A stretch of DNA of 33,087 nt from Teichococcus coralli (GTDB lineage: Bacteria; Pseudomonadota; Alphaproteobacteria; Acetobacterales; Acetobacteraceae), in contig NZ_SNVJ01000022.1 in NCBI RefSeq assembly GCF_009829925.1, positions 1 through 33,087 of the forward strand, in the 5' to 3' direction. Below the pieces are notes generated by a model. That model was given only the letters and a program-made list of their open reading frames with translations. It had not been told where the DNA came from and ran no database searches. Below, one piece after another: positions 1 through 10,347 of the stretch. Position 1 is the first letter of the stretch. Each line of letters starts with the position of its first letter. The position numbers and the translations under genes are program-made.

Positions 1-383
1 CAGCGCCTCCAAAAGCCGCGGCGCCGCCGGCTGCCAACCCACTGCTCCCACGATGCCACACATGGTTGCCCTTCGCTCGCAATGCCTCGCGCCTTCACCG
101 CCCGAGAGGAGCCATCCGGTGCGTCGCCACCTCCTGGCCACGCGGCGACAAACACCTCGCGCGACCGCCATGGCCGCCTCGGTCGCCAGCTTTCCCCTTC
201 CTGCAGCCCTCCCGGGCGAAGGAGGCAGAGAGGTAATACGCCGGGCCTGCTCCTCCCTGGGCATCTTGAAGCGTCCCGGCCTGGCCCTCGAAGACTTCTT
301 GCGGATTACCCCGTTCCACCGGGGGTGCCTGTGAGAACGGAACCTGCCGTCCGCCATGATTTCCGAAGCATGGTGTTGTTCGC
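1..383. other. No supportable gene; region downstream of selD
   Basis: Short open frames exist on both strands, but their translations are rich in Arg, Pro and Ala with no recognisable motif, as expected for chance frames in GC-rich DNA. An imperfect hairpin (ACCCC and GGGGT arms around 308-326) lies about 60 bases beyond the selD stop. It has no T-run on the minus strand, so I do not call it a terminator. Confidence 0.4.
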
Positions 384-1430
384 TCAGGTCAGTTCCACCA
401 CCGGGGTTCCTTGCCTCATCGCGCCGATCTCCGCCGCTCCCTCATGTCCCGCTTGGCGGAGCCCCGCCAGCAGGTCCGCCGCCGCTTCCGGCGCCACGGC
501 GATCAGCAGGCCGCCGCTGGTCTGCGGGTCGCAGAGCAGGCCGCGCTGCCACTCCGGCAGCCCTTCGGGCAAGCGCACCGCGTCACCATAGCTGGCCCAG
601 TTGCGCGTTGCCGCGCCGGTGCCGAAGCCCGCGCGGGCGAGATCGGACGCGCCTTCAAGGAACGGAAGGGCGTCCAGGCGAAGGCGTGCGCCCAGGCGGG
701 AGCCACGGCACATTTCCAGCGCATGGCCGAGCAGCCCGAAGCCGGTGACGTCGGTCACCGCATGCACGCCGGGCAGGTCCGGCAGCATGGCGCCGATCCG
801 GTTGAGCCGCGTGGTGGAATCCAGCATCACGCCGTACCGCGCCGGATCCAGCGCGCCGCGCTTCAGCGCCGCGCTGAAGATGCCGATGCCCAGTCCTTTG
901 GTCAGGATCAGCCGATCCCCCGCGCGCGCGCCGCTGTTGCGCAGCACACGGTCGGGATGCACCAGGCCCAGCGCCACCAGCCCGTAAATTGGTTCCGGGC
1001 TGTCGATGGAGTGGCCGCCCGCCACCGGGATGCCGGCCTCGGCGCACACGGAGGCGCCGCCCGCCAGAATTCGCCCCACCACCTCCGGCGCCAGCTTGCC
1101 GAGCGGCATGCCCAGGATCGCCAGCGCCAGGATGGGCGTGCCGCCCATGGCATAGACGTCCGAAAGGGCGTTGGCGGCGGCAATGCGGCCGAAGTCGTAC
1201 GGGTCGTCCACCACGGGGGTGAAGAAGTCGGTTGTCGCCACCAGCGCCTGGGAGTCGTTCAGGCGATAGACAGCCGCATCATCGCCGGTCTCGGTGCCCA
1301 CCAGCAGGCCGGGGAAGGCCCGGGCCGCCGGCACTTTGGCGAGCAGGGACTGCAGAACGGCGGGCGCCAGCTTACAGCCGCAGCCGCCACCATGGGCGAG
1401 CGAAGTCAGGGAGGGCTCGACATCGGCCAT
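384..1430 (-). CDS. selD: Selenide, water dikinase SelD (Cys form)
   Basis: Makes selenophosphate from selenide and ATP in the cytoplasm; this is the selenium donor for SelA. The protein is 348 residues, the normal family length. The N-terminal loop HGGGCGCK places Cys17 and Lys20 at the same numbers as the catalytic pair of E. coli SelD. Some organisms have selenocysteine at residue 17, but here the codon is TGC. The ATP-binding AIRS-type core follows, with GDDAAVY near 49, the DFFTP segment near 67, the NALSDVYAMGG segment near 86, GGHSID near 138 and the VTDVTGFGLLGH motif near 226. The ATG at 1430 is preceded by AGAGGA at good spacing. selD is divergent from selA, with about 55 bases between the starts, so the promoters must be back to back. 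No frameshift or missing key residue was seen. Confidence 0.96.
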   Translation of the reverse strand: MADVEPSLTSLAHGGGCGCKLAPAVLQSLLAKVPAARAFPGLLVGTETGDDAAVYRLNDSQALVATTDFFTPVVDDPYDFGRIAAANALSDVYAMGGTPILALAILGMPLGKLAPEVVGRILAGGASVCAEAGIPVAGGHSIDSPEPIYGLVALGLVHPDRVLRNSGARAGDRLILTKGLGIGIFSAALKRGALDPARYGVMLDSTTRLNRIGAMLPDLPGVHAVTDVTGFGLLGHALEMCRGSRLGARLRLDALPFLEGASDLARAGFGTGAATRNWASYGDAVRLPEGLPEWQRGLLCDPQTSGGLLIAVAPEAAADLLAGLRQAGHEGAAEIGAMRQGTPVVELT

Positions 1431-1485
1431 GATTCTTGTCCTCTAGCGGTTTGGTGCGGGCCAGTCGGAATTGCGGGACGTCAGG

Positions 1486-2891
<1,406 letters not shown>

Positions 2892-2895
<4 letters not shown>

Positions 2896-4784
2896 GCCGC
2901 CTGCTGCTCGGTGCCATCGGCCATGTGGACCATGGCAAGACCGCCCTGGTGCACGCGCTCACCGGCATGGACACCGACCGCCTGCCGGAGGAGAAGCGGC
3001 GCGGCATCTCCATCGCGCTGGGCTTCGCGCATTTCACGCTGGACAGTGCGTCGGCCACGATGGTGGACATCATCGACATGCCCGGCCATGAGCGCTTCGT
3101 GCGCACCATGGTTTCCGGCGCCACCGGCATCAACGCGGTGCTGCTGGTGGTGGCGGCGAACGAGGGCATCAAGCCGCAAACCGTCGAGCATGTGGACATC
3201 GCCGCGCTGCTGGGGCTGCGGCGCGCCGTCATCGCCATCAGCAAGGCCGATCTCGCCACGCCCGCCGAAGCGGCGGCCGTGGGCCGCGAGGCGGCGGCGC
3301 TTGCTGCGCGCGCCGGGCTCCAGGGGCCGCCGCCGGTGCTCACCGCGGCGCCGGAGGGCCTGGGCGTCGCGGAGCTGAAGGCGGCGATCGGCGCCGTGCT
3401 GCGGGAGGTCGGGCCTGCCGTGGCCGGCGGCGTGCCCTATCTGCCGGTTGACCGCGCCTTCAGCGTCGCCGGGCATGGCACGGTGGTGACGGGAACGCTG
3501 CGCGGCGGGCCGCTGGCCACGGGGGACGAGGTCGAGCTGGTGCCCTCGGGGCCGGAGCTTCGCGTGCGGGGCTTGCAGGTGCATGGCGCGAAGGTGGCGG
3601 TGGCGCAGCCTGGCCAGCGTGTGGCGGTGAACCTGCGCGGCGTCGAGGCGGCGCGGGTGCCGCGCGGCGCCGCCCTTGCGGCCTGCGGCGCATTGCCGCC
3701 CTCGGAATGGCTGAGCGTCGAGCTGCGCGCGGTGGCGGATGCCGCCCCGCTGCGCAACACCGCGCGGCTGCGCCTGCTGCTCGGAACCCAGGATCTGGAG
3801 GCGCGACTGCGCCTGCTGGACCGCGATGCGCTGGAGCCGGGTGAAACCGCCCTGGCGCAATTGCGCTGCGCCACCCCCGTCGCCGTGCCTGCGCGCGAGC
3901 AGTTCGTGCTGCGCATCGCCTCCCCGGCGCGAACCGTGGCCGGCGGCCGCATCCTTGACGCGGAAACGGTGCGGCTGCGGCGGCACGCACCTGCGGTACT
4001 GGAGCATCTGGCCGCCCTCGCCGCCGCCGGGCCCGAGGAACTGGTGGCGCGGGAGGTCACGCAGGCCGGGGCCGGCGGCATCGCCTTGCGGCGGCTGGCG
4101 CGCCTGGCGGGGCTGGCGCCCGCGCGGCTGGGAGAGATCCTTCAGTTGTTGCCGGTGGTCCTCACCCGGGGCCGCATGGCGGTGTCACGGCAGGCTTTCG
4201 AAGCCATCCTCGCCCAGCTGCCCGGGCGTCTTGCCGCGCATCCGGACGGCCTGCCGCGCGACAAGGTGCCGCCACTCCTGCCGGCGGCAGGCGCGGCGGT
4301 GCTCGACGAGGCGTTGGCACGGCTCGTCGCCGCCGGAACGCTGCGGCAGGAGGGCGGCTCCCTGCGTGTTCCGCGCCCGGCGCAGGAGCATGCACGTGCC
4401 AGGCAGGAGGCGGCGCAGGCCGCCAGGATTGCCGAAGCGCTGCGCCAGGGTGGCCTGAGCCCGCCGGATCCGCATGTTGTCGCGCCCGATCCGCATTCCC
4501 GTCGCCTGCTGGACGCGCTGGTGCGCGCCGGAGTGCTGGTGCGCGCGGCGGATCGCGTGCAGAAGCGCGACGTGCTGTTCCACCGCGACGCAATCGCGTC
4601 CGCGCAGCGCATCCTGGCCCCGCTGCTGGCCACTCCACCGGGCCTGCTGGTGAAGGAGGCCGGCGCGGCGCTCGGCATTTCGCGCAAGTTCAGCGTGCCT
4701 CTGCTCGAGCATCTCGACGCCATCCACTTCACCCGCCGCGCCGGCGACCACCGCGTGCTGGCGGCCCGGCGCGACGCGGTGTAG
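2892..4784 (+). CDS. selB: Selenocysteine-specific elongation factor SelB
   Basis: A GTPase that brings Sec-tRNA(Sec) to the ribosome at UGA codons marked by a SECIS hairpin. The protein is 630 residues. The N-terminal EF-Tu-like part shows G1 GHVDHGKT at 9-16, the switch segment RRGISIALGF, G3 DMPGHE and G4 ISKAD, the last a variant of NKxD also seen in other SelB proteins. Beta-barrel domains follow, with DRAFSVAGHGTVVTGT near 186. The C-terminal 250 or so residues are the winged-helix repeats that bind the SECIS RNA, ending in the typical KEAGAALGISRKFSVPLLE segment. An open frame extends upstream inside selA, but the ATG at 2892 is where homology begins. The stop lies 10 bases before selC, so selA-selB-selC look like one transcript. 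Confidence 0.97.
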
Positions 4785-4794
4785 GGAAGGGGAT

Positions 4795-4884
4795 GGAGGC
4801 GATCGGGGTCTGGTGGCCCTCCTGGTCTTCAAAACCAGCGGCCCGTTCAGAGCGGGTGGTGGGTTCGATTCCCATCCGCCTCCG
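4795..4884 (+). tRNA. selC: tRNA-Sec (anticodon TCA)
   Basis: A selenocysteine tRNA of 90 nt without encoded CCA. The acceptor stem GGAGGCG pairs with CGCCTCC. The D stem has six pairs (4805-4810 with 4815-4820) closing a four-base loop TGGT, the long D stem typical of tRNA-Sec. The anticodon stem CTGGT/ACCAG closes loop CTTCAAA with anticodon TCA at 4829-4831. A long variable arm (CCCG/CGGG) and a T arm of GTGGG, TTCGATT and CCCAT follow. The eighth acceptor position reads A4802 against C4876, so the usual eighth pair appears as an A-C mismatch. Its place immediately after selB and the TCA anticodon leave little doubt. Confidence 0.95.
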
Positions 4885-4991
4885 CCGCCCCGGGCAGCCC
4901 CGCATGCCAGGCAGGAAGGCGCGCCGCGCCGCGCTTCCCCTCGTGGCCGGAGCCGCTCACCCCGGCCGGCACCGCCCCGACCCCTTCGCCG

Positions 4992-7184
4992 TCAGACCGC
5001 TTCCGGCAGCCGGTCGAGGTACTTGTCAAGCGTGATGGGATAGTCCCGTACCCGCACGCCGGTGGCGTTGTGGATGGCGTTGGCGATGGCCGCACCGACG
5101 CCGCAAAGGCCGAGTTCGCCCACGCCCTTGGCCTTCATGGGCGAGGAGATCGGGTCGGCCTCGTCCAGGAAGATGACCTCCTGGTGCGGGATGTCGGCGT
5201 GCACCGGCACCTCATAGCCCGCGAGGTCGTGGTTGACGAAGAACCCCCGGCGCTTGTCCAGCGCCAGCTCCTCCATCAGCGCCGCGCCCACGCCCATGGT
5301 CATGGCGCCGATGACCTGGCTGCGGGCCGTCTTCGGGTTCAGGATGCGCCCCGCCGCGCAGACGGCCAGCATGCGCCGGACACGGGCCTCGCCTGTCGCC
5401 GCATCGACGGCCACCTCCACGAAATGTGCCCCGAAGGTGGATTGCTGGAAGCGCTTGCTGAGGTCGCCGTATTCAAGGATGTCCTCCACCACGATGCCGT
5501 CCGGACCCGCTGCCTCCGCCAGCGTCGCGCCGCGGTTGCCCGAACGCACCTGGCCCTCGGCGAACACCGCGTCGGCGGAGTTGAAGCCCAGCTTCCGCGC
5601 CACCGCCTCGCGCAGCTTCATGCAGGCGGCATAGACGCCCGCGGTGGAGCTGTTGGCGCCCCATTGCCCGCCCGAGCCCGCCGAGACCGGGAAGGAGGAA
5701 TCGCCGAGCCGGACGGTGACCTTGTCGATGGGCACGCCCATCATCTCGGCCGCCGTCTGGGCGATGATGGTGTAGCTGCCGGTGCCGATGTCGGTCATGT
5801 CGGTCTCGACCGTCACCTCGCCGCGGCTGTCGAGCCGCAGCCGCGCGGCCGACTTCATCACCAGGTTGTTGCGGAAGGCCGAGGCCATACCCATCCCGGT
5901 CAGCCAGCGGCCCTGACGCGACTGCCCCGGCCGGGGGTTCCGCTGATCCCAGCCGAAGCGCTCCGCGCCCAGTTGCAGGCACTTCACCAGCTGGCGCTGG
6001 GAGAAGGGGCGGTCCGGGTCGTTCGGGTCCACCTGCGTGTCGTTGACGATGCGGAACTGCACCGGGTCCATGCCCAGCTTCTCCGCCATCTCGTCCATGG
6101 CGATCTCCAGCGCCATCAGGCCGGGTGCCTCGCCCGGCGCGCGCATGGCGTTGCCTTCCGGCAGGTCCAGCACGGCGAGGCGAAGCTGCGTCAGCCGGTT
6201 CGCCCCGGCATAGAGCAGCCGCGTCTGGTCCACCGCCGTCTCCGGCCCGCCGCCGGGCAGGTCTCCCGACCAGCTTTCATGCGCGATGGCGCCGATCCTG
6301 CCGTCCGGAGCTGCGCCGATGCGGATGCGCTGGATGGTGGCGGGCCGGTGGGTGGTGTTGTTCATCATCAGCGGCCGCTGGAGCGCGACCTTGACCGGAC
6401 GCTTCGCGGCGCGGGAGCCAAGGGCCGCCATCACCGCGTCCGACCGCAGGAACAGCTTGCCGCCGAACCCGCCACCGATGAAGGGCGAGATCAGCCGCAC
6501 CTTCTCCTTCGGCAGCTTCAGCGTCTTCGCCAGGTCCCCCGCACTCCAGTTGATCATCTGGTTGGAGGTCCAGACCACCAGCCGGTCGCCCTGCCAGGCG
6601 GCGATGGAGGCGTGCGGCTCCATCATCGCATGGCTCTGGTCGGGTGTGGTGTAGGTGGCGTCCAGTTGCACCGCCGCCGCGGCGAAGGCACCTTCGAAGT
6701 CGCCCACCGAGCTCGCCGACTGGTCCACCTCCTTCGCGGTGTCCCGCGCGGCGGCAAGGTCGAAAGCGCCCCCGGCCGGAGCGTAGTCCACCCGCACCCT
6801 CTGCGCCGCGTCGCGCGCCTGCTCGAAGGTCTCGGCCACCACCACCGCAATCGCCTGGTGGTAGTGGTCCACCTCCGGGCCACCCAGCAGCCTGGCGGTG
6901 TTCATGTCGCCCTTGCCGAGCGGCCCCGCGTTCTCCGCGGTGACAATGGCCAGCACGCCGGGCGCAGCCCTGGCGGCGCGGAGGTCCATGCCGGTGATGC
7001 GGCCCTTGGCGATCGCCGCGCCGATCACATAGCCATAGGCCGGGTCGCGGACGGCGTCGTTCTGCTCATAGGCGTAGGGCGCCTGGCCCGTCGTCTTCAG
7101 CCGCCCGTCGATGCGGTCGATCGGCTGGCCGACCACCTTCATCCGGTCGATCGGGTTGGTGGTAGCGGGCGTGTCGAACTTCAT
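4992..7184 (-). CDS. paoC: Aldehyde oxidoreductase molybdenum-binding subunit PaoC
   Basis: The large catalytic subunit of a periplasmic aldehyde oxidoreductase of the xanthine oxidase family. It carries molybdopterin cytosine dinucleotide and oxidises a range of aldehydes to acids in known homologues. The protein is 730 residues. The N-terminal segment shows VGQPIDRIDGRLKTTGQAPY, followed by the Mo-site loops SPFIGGGFGGK near 236, NAMRAPGE near 345 and GSGGQWGANSSTAG near 520. The catalytic glutamate is in KGVGELGLCGVG, at about residue 690. There is no signal peptide of its own; in the E. coli complex the subunit is exported with PaoA. The ATG is four bases after the paoB stop, with GAGG overlapping that stop. 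The gene is convergent with selC. No XdhC/PaoD-type maturation gene is visible in the window. Confidence 0.92.
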   Translation of the reverse strand: MKFDTPATTNPIDRMKVVGQPIDRIDGRLKTTGQAPYAYEQNDAVRDPAYGYVIGAAIAKGRITGMDLRAARAAPGVLAIVTAENAGPLGKGDMNTARLLGGPEVDHYHQAIAVVVAETFEQARDAAQRVRVDYAPAGGAFDLAAARDTAKEVDQSASSVGDFEGAFAAAAVQLDATYTTPDQSHAMMEPHASIAAWQGDRLVVWTSNQMINWSAGDLAKTLKLPKEKVRLISPFIGGGFGGKLFLRSDAVMAALGSRAAKRPVKVALQRPLMMNNTTHRPATIQRIRIGAAPDGRIGAIAHESWSGDLPGGGPETAVDQTRLLYAGANRLTQLRLAVLDLPEGNAMRAPGEAPGLMALEIAMDEMAEKLGMDPVQFRIVNDTQVDPNDPDRPFSQRQLVKCLQLGAERFGWDQRNPRPGQSRQGRWLTGMGMASAFRNNLVMKSAARLRLDSRGEVTVETDMTDIGTGSYTIIAQTAAEMMGVPIDKVTVRLGDSSFPVSAGSGGQWGANSSTAGVYAACMKLREAVARKLGFNSADAVFAEGQVRSGNRGATLAEAAGPDGIVVEDILEYGDLSKRFQQSTFGAHFVEVAVDAATGEARVRRMLAVCAAGRILNPKTARSQVIGAMTMGVGAALMEELALDKRRGFFVNHDLAGYEVPVHADIPHQEVIFLDEADPISSPMKAKGVGELGLCGVGAAIANAIHNATGVRVRDYPITLDKYLDRLPEAV

Positions 7185-7188
7185 GGCC

Positions 7189-8139
7189 TCAGCCCCTCGC
7201 TTCCGCCAGCACGGCGCTCAGCGCGCGCTCGGCCAGCGTCACCTTGAACGCATTCTCACGGGTCGGGCGCGCATCGGCCAGGATGGCCTGCATGGCGGGG
7301 CTGGCGCCGCGCGGGAGCTCGGCCTCCGCGGCCTCGACGCGCCAGGGCTTGTGGGCGACGCCGCCCAGCGCCACCCGCCCCGTGCCGTCCCGCTGCACCA
7401 CGGCCGCGACCGAGACCAGCGCGAAGGCATAGGACGCCCGGTCGCGCACCTTGCGGTAGAAGTGCCGCCCGCCGGAGGGCGGAGGCAGCACCACCGCCGT
7501 GATGAGTTCGCCCTGCTCCAGCACCGTCTCGATCTGCGGGGTGTCGCCGGGCAGGCGGTGGAACTCGGCGATGGGAATGCTGCGCGCCGTGCCGTCCGGC
7601 TTCACCGTCTCCACCGCCGCGTCCAGCGCCCGCATGGCCACCGCCATGTCGGAGGGATGCGTCGCGATGCAGGCCTCGCTGTGACCGATCACCGCCAGCT
7701 GGCGGCTGAAGCCGCCGATGGCCGCGCAGCCGGAGCCGGGCTGGCGTTTGTTGCAGGGCTGGTCGGTGTCGTAGAAATAGGGGCAGCGGGTCCGCTGGAG
7801 CAGGTTGCCCGCCGTGGTCGCCTTGTTGCGCAACTGGCCGGAGGCGCCCGCCAGCAGCGCGCGGGACAGCACCCCGTAGTCGCGCCGGATGCGCTCGTCG
7901 GCCGCCAGGTCGGTGTTGCGCACCAGCGCGCCGACGCGCAGGCCGCCTTCCGGCGTCGGCTCGATCCTGTCCAGCGCCAGGCCGTTGACGTCGATCAGAT
8001 GCGCCGGCGCCTCGATCTGCAGCTTCATGAGGTCGAGCAGGTTGGTGCCGCCCGCGATGAACTTGGCGCCCGGCATGCGCGCCGCCGCCGCGGCCGCCTC
8101 GGCGGGCGAGGCCGCGCGCTCATAGGTGAAGGGCTTCAT
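7189..8139 (-). CDS. paoB: Aldehyde oxidoreductase FAD-binding subunit PaoB
   Basis: The medium subunit that passes electrons from the Fe-S centres to FAD. The protein is 316 residues. The FAD-binding segment AKFIAGGTNLLDLMK is near 25-39 and GASGQLRNKATTAGNLLQRT near 98-117. Four cysteines at 119, 129, 138 and 157 lie in an inserted loop. This matches the extra 4Fe-4S cluster that distinguishes PaoB from ordinary xanthine dehydrogenase FAD subunits. The CO dehydrogenase flavoprotein C-terminal domain occupies roughly the last 110 residues. The start codon overlaps the paoA stop as ATGA (8139-8136), so the order paoA-paoB-paoC is a tightly coupled operon. Confidence 0.92.
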   Translation of the reverse strand: MKPFTYERAASPAEAAAAAARMPGAKFIAGGTNLLDLMKLQIEAPAHLIDVNGLALDRIEPTPEGGLRVGALVRNTDLAADERIRRDYGVLSRALLAGASGQLRNKATTAGNLLQRTRCPYFYDTDQPCNKRQPGSGCAAIGGFSRQLAVIGHSEACIATHPSDMAVAMRALDAAVETVKPDGTARSIPIAEFHRLPGDTPQIETVLEQGELITAVVLPPPSGGRHFYRKVRDRASYAFALVSVAAVVQRDGTGRVALGGVAHKPWRVEAAEAELPRGASPAMQAILADARPTRENAFKVTLAERALSAVLAEARG

Positions 8140-8786
8140 GCCTGGCGCTCCGCCACCTCGGTGATGGCATCCAGAATGTTGGAATAGGCGCCGCAGCGAC
8201 AGATGTTGCCGCTCATGCGCTCGCGGATCTCCTCAGGCGTGACCTGCGATGCCGCGGTCAGGTCCGCCGTGACGTGGCTCGGAATGCCTGCCTTGATCTC
8301 CTCCAGCACCGCGACGGAGGAGCAGATCTGCCCCGGCGTGCAGTAGCCGCACTGGAAGCCGTCGTGCTTGATGAAGGCGGCCTGCATCGGGTGCAGGTTC
8401 TCCGGCGAGCCCAGGCCTTCGACGGTGGTGATCGCGTCACCCTCGTGCATGACGGCCAGCGACAGGCAGGCGTTGATGCGGCGGCCGTCCACGATGACGG
8501 TGCAGGCGCCGCACTGGCCGTGGTCGCAGCCCTTCTTGGTGCCGGTGAGGTGCAGGTGCTCGCGCAGGGCGTCGAGCAGGGTTGTTCGCGTGTCGAGCTC
8601 AAGATCACGCACTTCGCCGTTGACGCTGAAGGAAACCTTGGACATGGCAGACGCTCCTGGAGCGGGAAAAGGGGCGGCGCCTGTGGCTGCCCGGGCACCT
8701 GCCGCGCCGGGCGCCGCAGTGGCAGCAGAGGCCGCCGCGCCGATCACCAGGCCGCGCCTGGTCGCTGCGAAATCAGAAGCTCGCAT
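8136..8786 (-). CDS. paoA: Aldehyde oxidoreductase 2Fe-2S subunit PaoA, Tat-exported
   Basis: The small subunit with two 2Fe-2S clusters. The protein is 216 residues from the ATG at 8786, which has GGAGAAG six bases upstream; a longer open frame exists but lacks this signal. The N-terminus carries a twin-arginine signal (TRRGLVIGAAASAATAA), so the assembled complex is expected in the periplasm. The plant-type ferredoxin cluster is formed by C87, C92, C95 and C107. The second cluster uses C146, C149, C196 and C198 in FQCGYCTPGQ and GNICRCGAY. Similarity to E. coli PaoA is high throughout the mature part. It is the first gene of the operon; the promoter should lie in 8787-8924, where I see no clear boxes. 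Confidence 0.93.
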   Translation of the reverse strand: MRASDFAATRRGLVIGAAASAATAAPGAAGARAATGAAPFPAPGASAMSKVSFSVNGEVRDLELDTRTTLLDALREHLHLTGTKKGCDHGQCGACTVIVDGRRINACLSLAVMHEGDAITTVEGLGSPENLHPMQAAFIKHDGFQCGYCTPGQICSSVAVLEEIKAGIPSHVTADLTAASQVTPEEIRERMSGNICRCGAYSNILDAITEVAERQA

Positions 8787-8924
8787 GGGCTTCTCCGATC
8801 CTCGTTCTTCGTTGTTGTGCTGGAAACCGCTGGTCAGCCTTGAGGCCGTCCACGCCACCTGGTCCGCACACCGCGCAACCGACTGGCGCGTGAACGGCTG
8901 ATGCCCCCTTGTCGTTGCTTTCGC

Positions 8925-10178
8925 CTACTGGTGGTCCAGGGCAGGCCTCGCTGAGCGGGGCGGCGCTGGAGCCTGGAATGATCGTCGCCGCGCCGCGCCA
9001 AGGCGCCAGTTCAGGATCGCCAGCAGCGCGGAAGCGCCCAGCATGGTGGCACTGGCGCCGAAGGCGCTTTCGTGGCCGCCCGCGTCGAACAGCAGGCCGC
9101 CAGCTGACGCCCCGGCGGTGATGGCCAACTGAATGGTTGCAACCATCAGGCCGCCGCCCGCCTCGGCCTCCGCCGGCAAGGTCCTGCTCAGCCAGGTCCC
9201 CCAGCCCACGGGAGCGGGCGTGGCGATGAGGCCCCAGCCGGCCAGCAATGCCGCGGTTGCAAGGGGTTGCTGGTCGAAAGCGACCAGGGCGATGGCGATC
9301 GCCGCCATCGCGAGCGGAATGGCGATCAAGGTGCCATGCAGGCTCGCCCGTAGAAGGCGGCCGACAAGGGAGGTGCCCACAAGCCCGGTGATGCCCAGCC
9401 CCAGCAGGATGAGCGAGAGTGTGGAGACATCCACGCGCGTGACCGCTTCAAGGAATGGCCGGAGGTAGGTGAACAGCGCGAACTGCCCCATGAACAGGAA
9501 CAGGATCGCGAGCATGCCCGATGCCACCTGGGGGCGGCCGAGCAGCCCGAGGGTGGCCCCAGTGCCGGCCTGCCGCTCGGCAGGCAGCGGCGGAACGGTT
9601 GCCAGCTGCCAGGCGAAGGCAAGGGCCGCCAGCGGAACCACGCAGAGAAAGGCGCCTCGCCAGCCGACCCAGGCGCCCAGGAAGCTTCCGAGCGGCGCTG
9701 CCACCGTGGCGGCCAGCGCGTTGCCGCCGTTCAGGACAGCCAGCGCCCTGGGCACCGCGTCTGGGGGCACGAGGCGCATCACGGTCGCGGTTGACATCGA
9801 CCAGAAGCCGCCGATGGAAACGCCCAGCAGCGCCCGGCCGGCCATCAGCACGCCGAAGTTCGGCGCAAAGGCCACCACCACGCCGGAAACGACCATGAGC
9901 AGCGTAAGGCCAAGCAGCACGGTGCGGCGGTCGAGCCGCCCCGCTGCCGACGACACCAGGAGGCTGGTCAGGACGGCGAAGATGCCCGACACGGAGATCA
10001 CCTGGCCTGCCTGGCCCTCCGTCATGCCGAGATCGGAGGCCAGTGGCGTGAGCAGGCTGACCGGCATGAACTCCGACGCGATCAGGGCGGCGGCGCACAG
10101 CGTCATCGCGAGAACCGCCCCCAACACGGGCGAGCTTGAGGGGAGCGCGGCGGCGTCCGGAAGGGTCTGGTCGCTCAT
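8925..10178 (-). CDS. MFS efflux transporter (DHA1 family)
   Basis: An inner-membrane major facilitator of 417 residues with about twelve hydrophobic helices. An early segment (SEFMPVSLLTPLASDLGMTE, near 35-54) is typical of drug:H+ antiporter-1 proteins such as the arabinose and nucleoside exporters. A GRLDRR loop follows helix 2-3, matching the family loop motif. The substrate cannot be read from the sequence. The start ATG at 10178 has AAGG seven bases upstream; a longer frame to 10217 adds only an unlikely leader. It is divergent from a LysR gene, a common arrangement in which the regulator controls the transporter. Confidence 0.85.
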   Translation of the reverse strand: MSDQTLPDAAALPSSSPVLGAVLAMTLCAAALIASEFMPVSLLTPLASDLGMTEGQAGQVISVSGIFAVLTSLLVSSAAGRLDRRTVLLGLTLLMVVSGVVVAFAPNFGVLMAGRALLGVSIGGFWSMSTATVMRLVPPDAVPRALAVLNGGNALAATVAAPLGSFLGAWVGWRGAFLCVVPLAALAFAWQLATVPPLPAERQAGTGATLGLLGRPQVASGMLAILFLFMGQFALFTYLRPFLEAVTRVDVSTLSLILLGLGITGLVGTSLVGRLLRASLHGTLIAIPLAMAAIAIALVAFDQQPLATAALLAGWGLIATPAPVGWGTWLSRTLPAEAEAGGGLMVATIQLAITAGASAGGLLFDAGGHESAFGASATMLGASALLAILNWRLGAARRRSFQAPAPPRSARPALDHQ

Positions 10179-10304
10179 GAACGGCCTTGTGGTGTTGTTG
10201 GAACCGGCGCGGCCCACGCGCCCGCCCCGAGACTTTGGGGCGGGCCGGAACGCGATCTGCGGCAGGCTGGCTCCGCCGAACCTAGCGAGTGCGCTCGCGC
10301 GCGA

Positions 10305-10317
10305 TTAGCTGCTAAAA
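10305..10317. promoter_or_regulatory. Candidate LysR box (T-N11-A with TTAG/CTAA arms)
   Basis: TTAG-CTG-CTAA is a perfect inverted repeat inside a T-N11-A frame, the loose LysR consensus. It lies in the 169-base divergent region between the transporter and the regulator, about 30 bases upstream of the regulator start. A second small palindrome (GCGAG and CTCGC arms) is just beside it. Position supports an operator; the consensus alone is weak. Confidence 0.4.
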
Positions 10318-10347
10318 TGCACAGGAGGCTATAAGCGAGTCTTCTGA

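Noticed and set aside
53..334. A 93-codon open frame upstream of selD
   Set aside because: Arg/Pro/Ala-rich composition, no ribosome site and no recognisable family.
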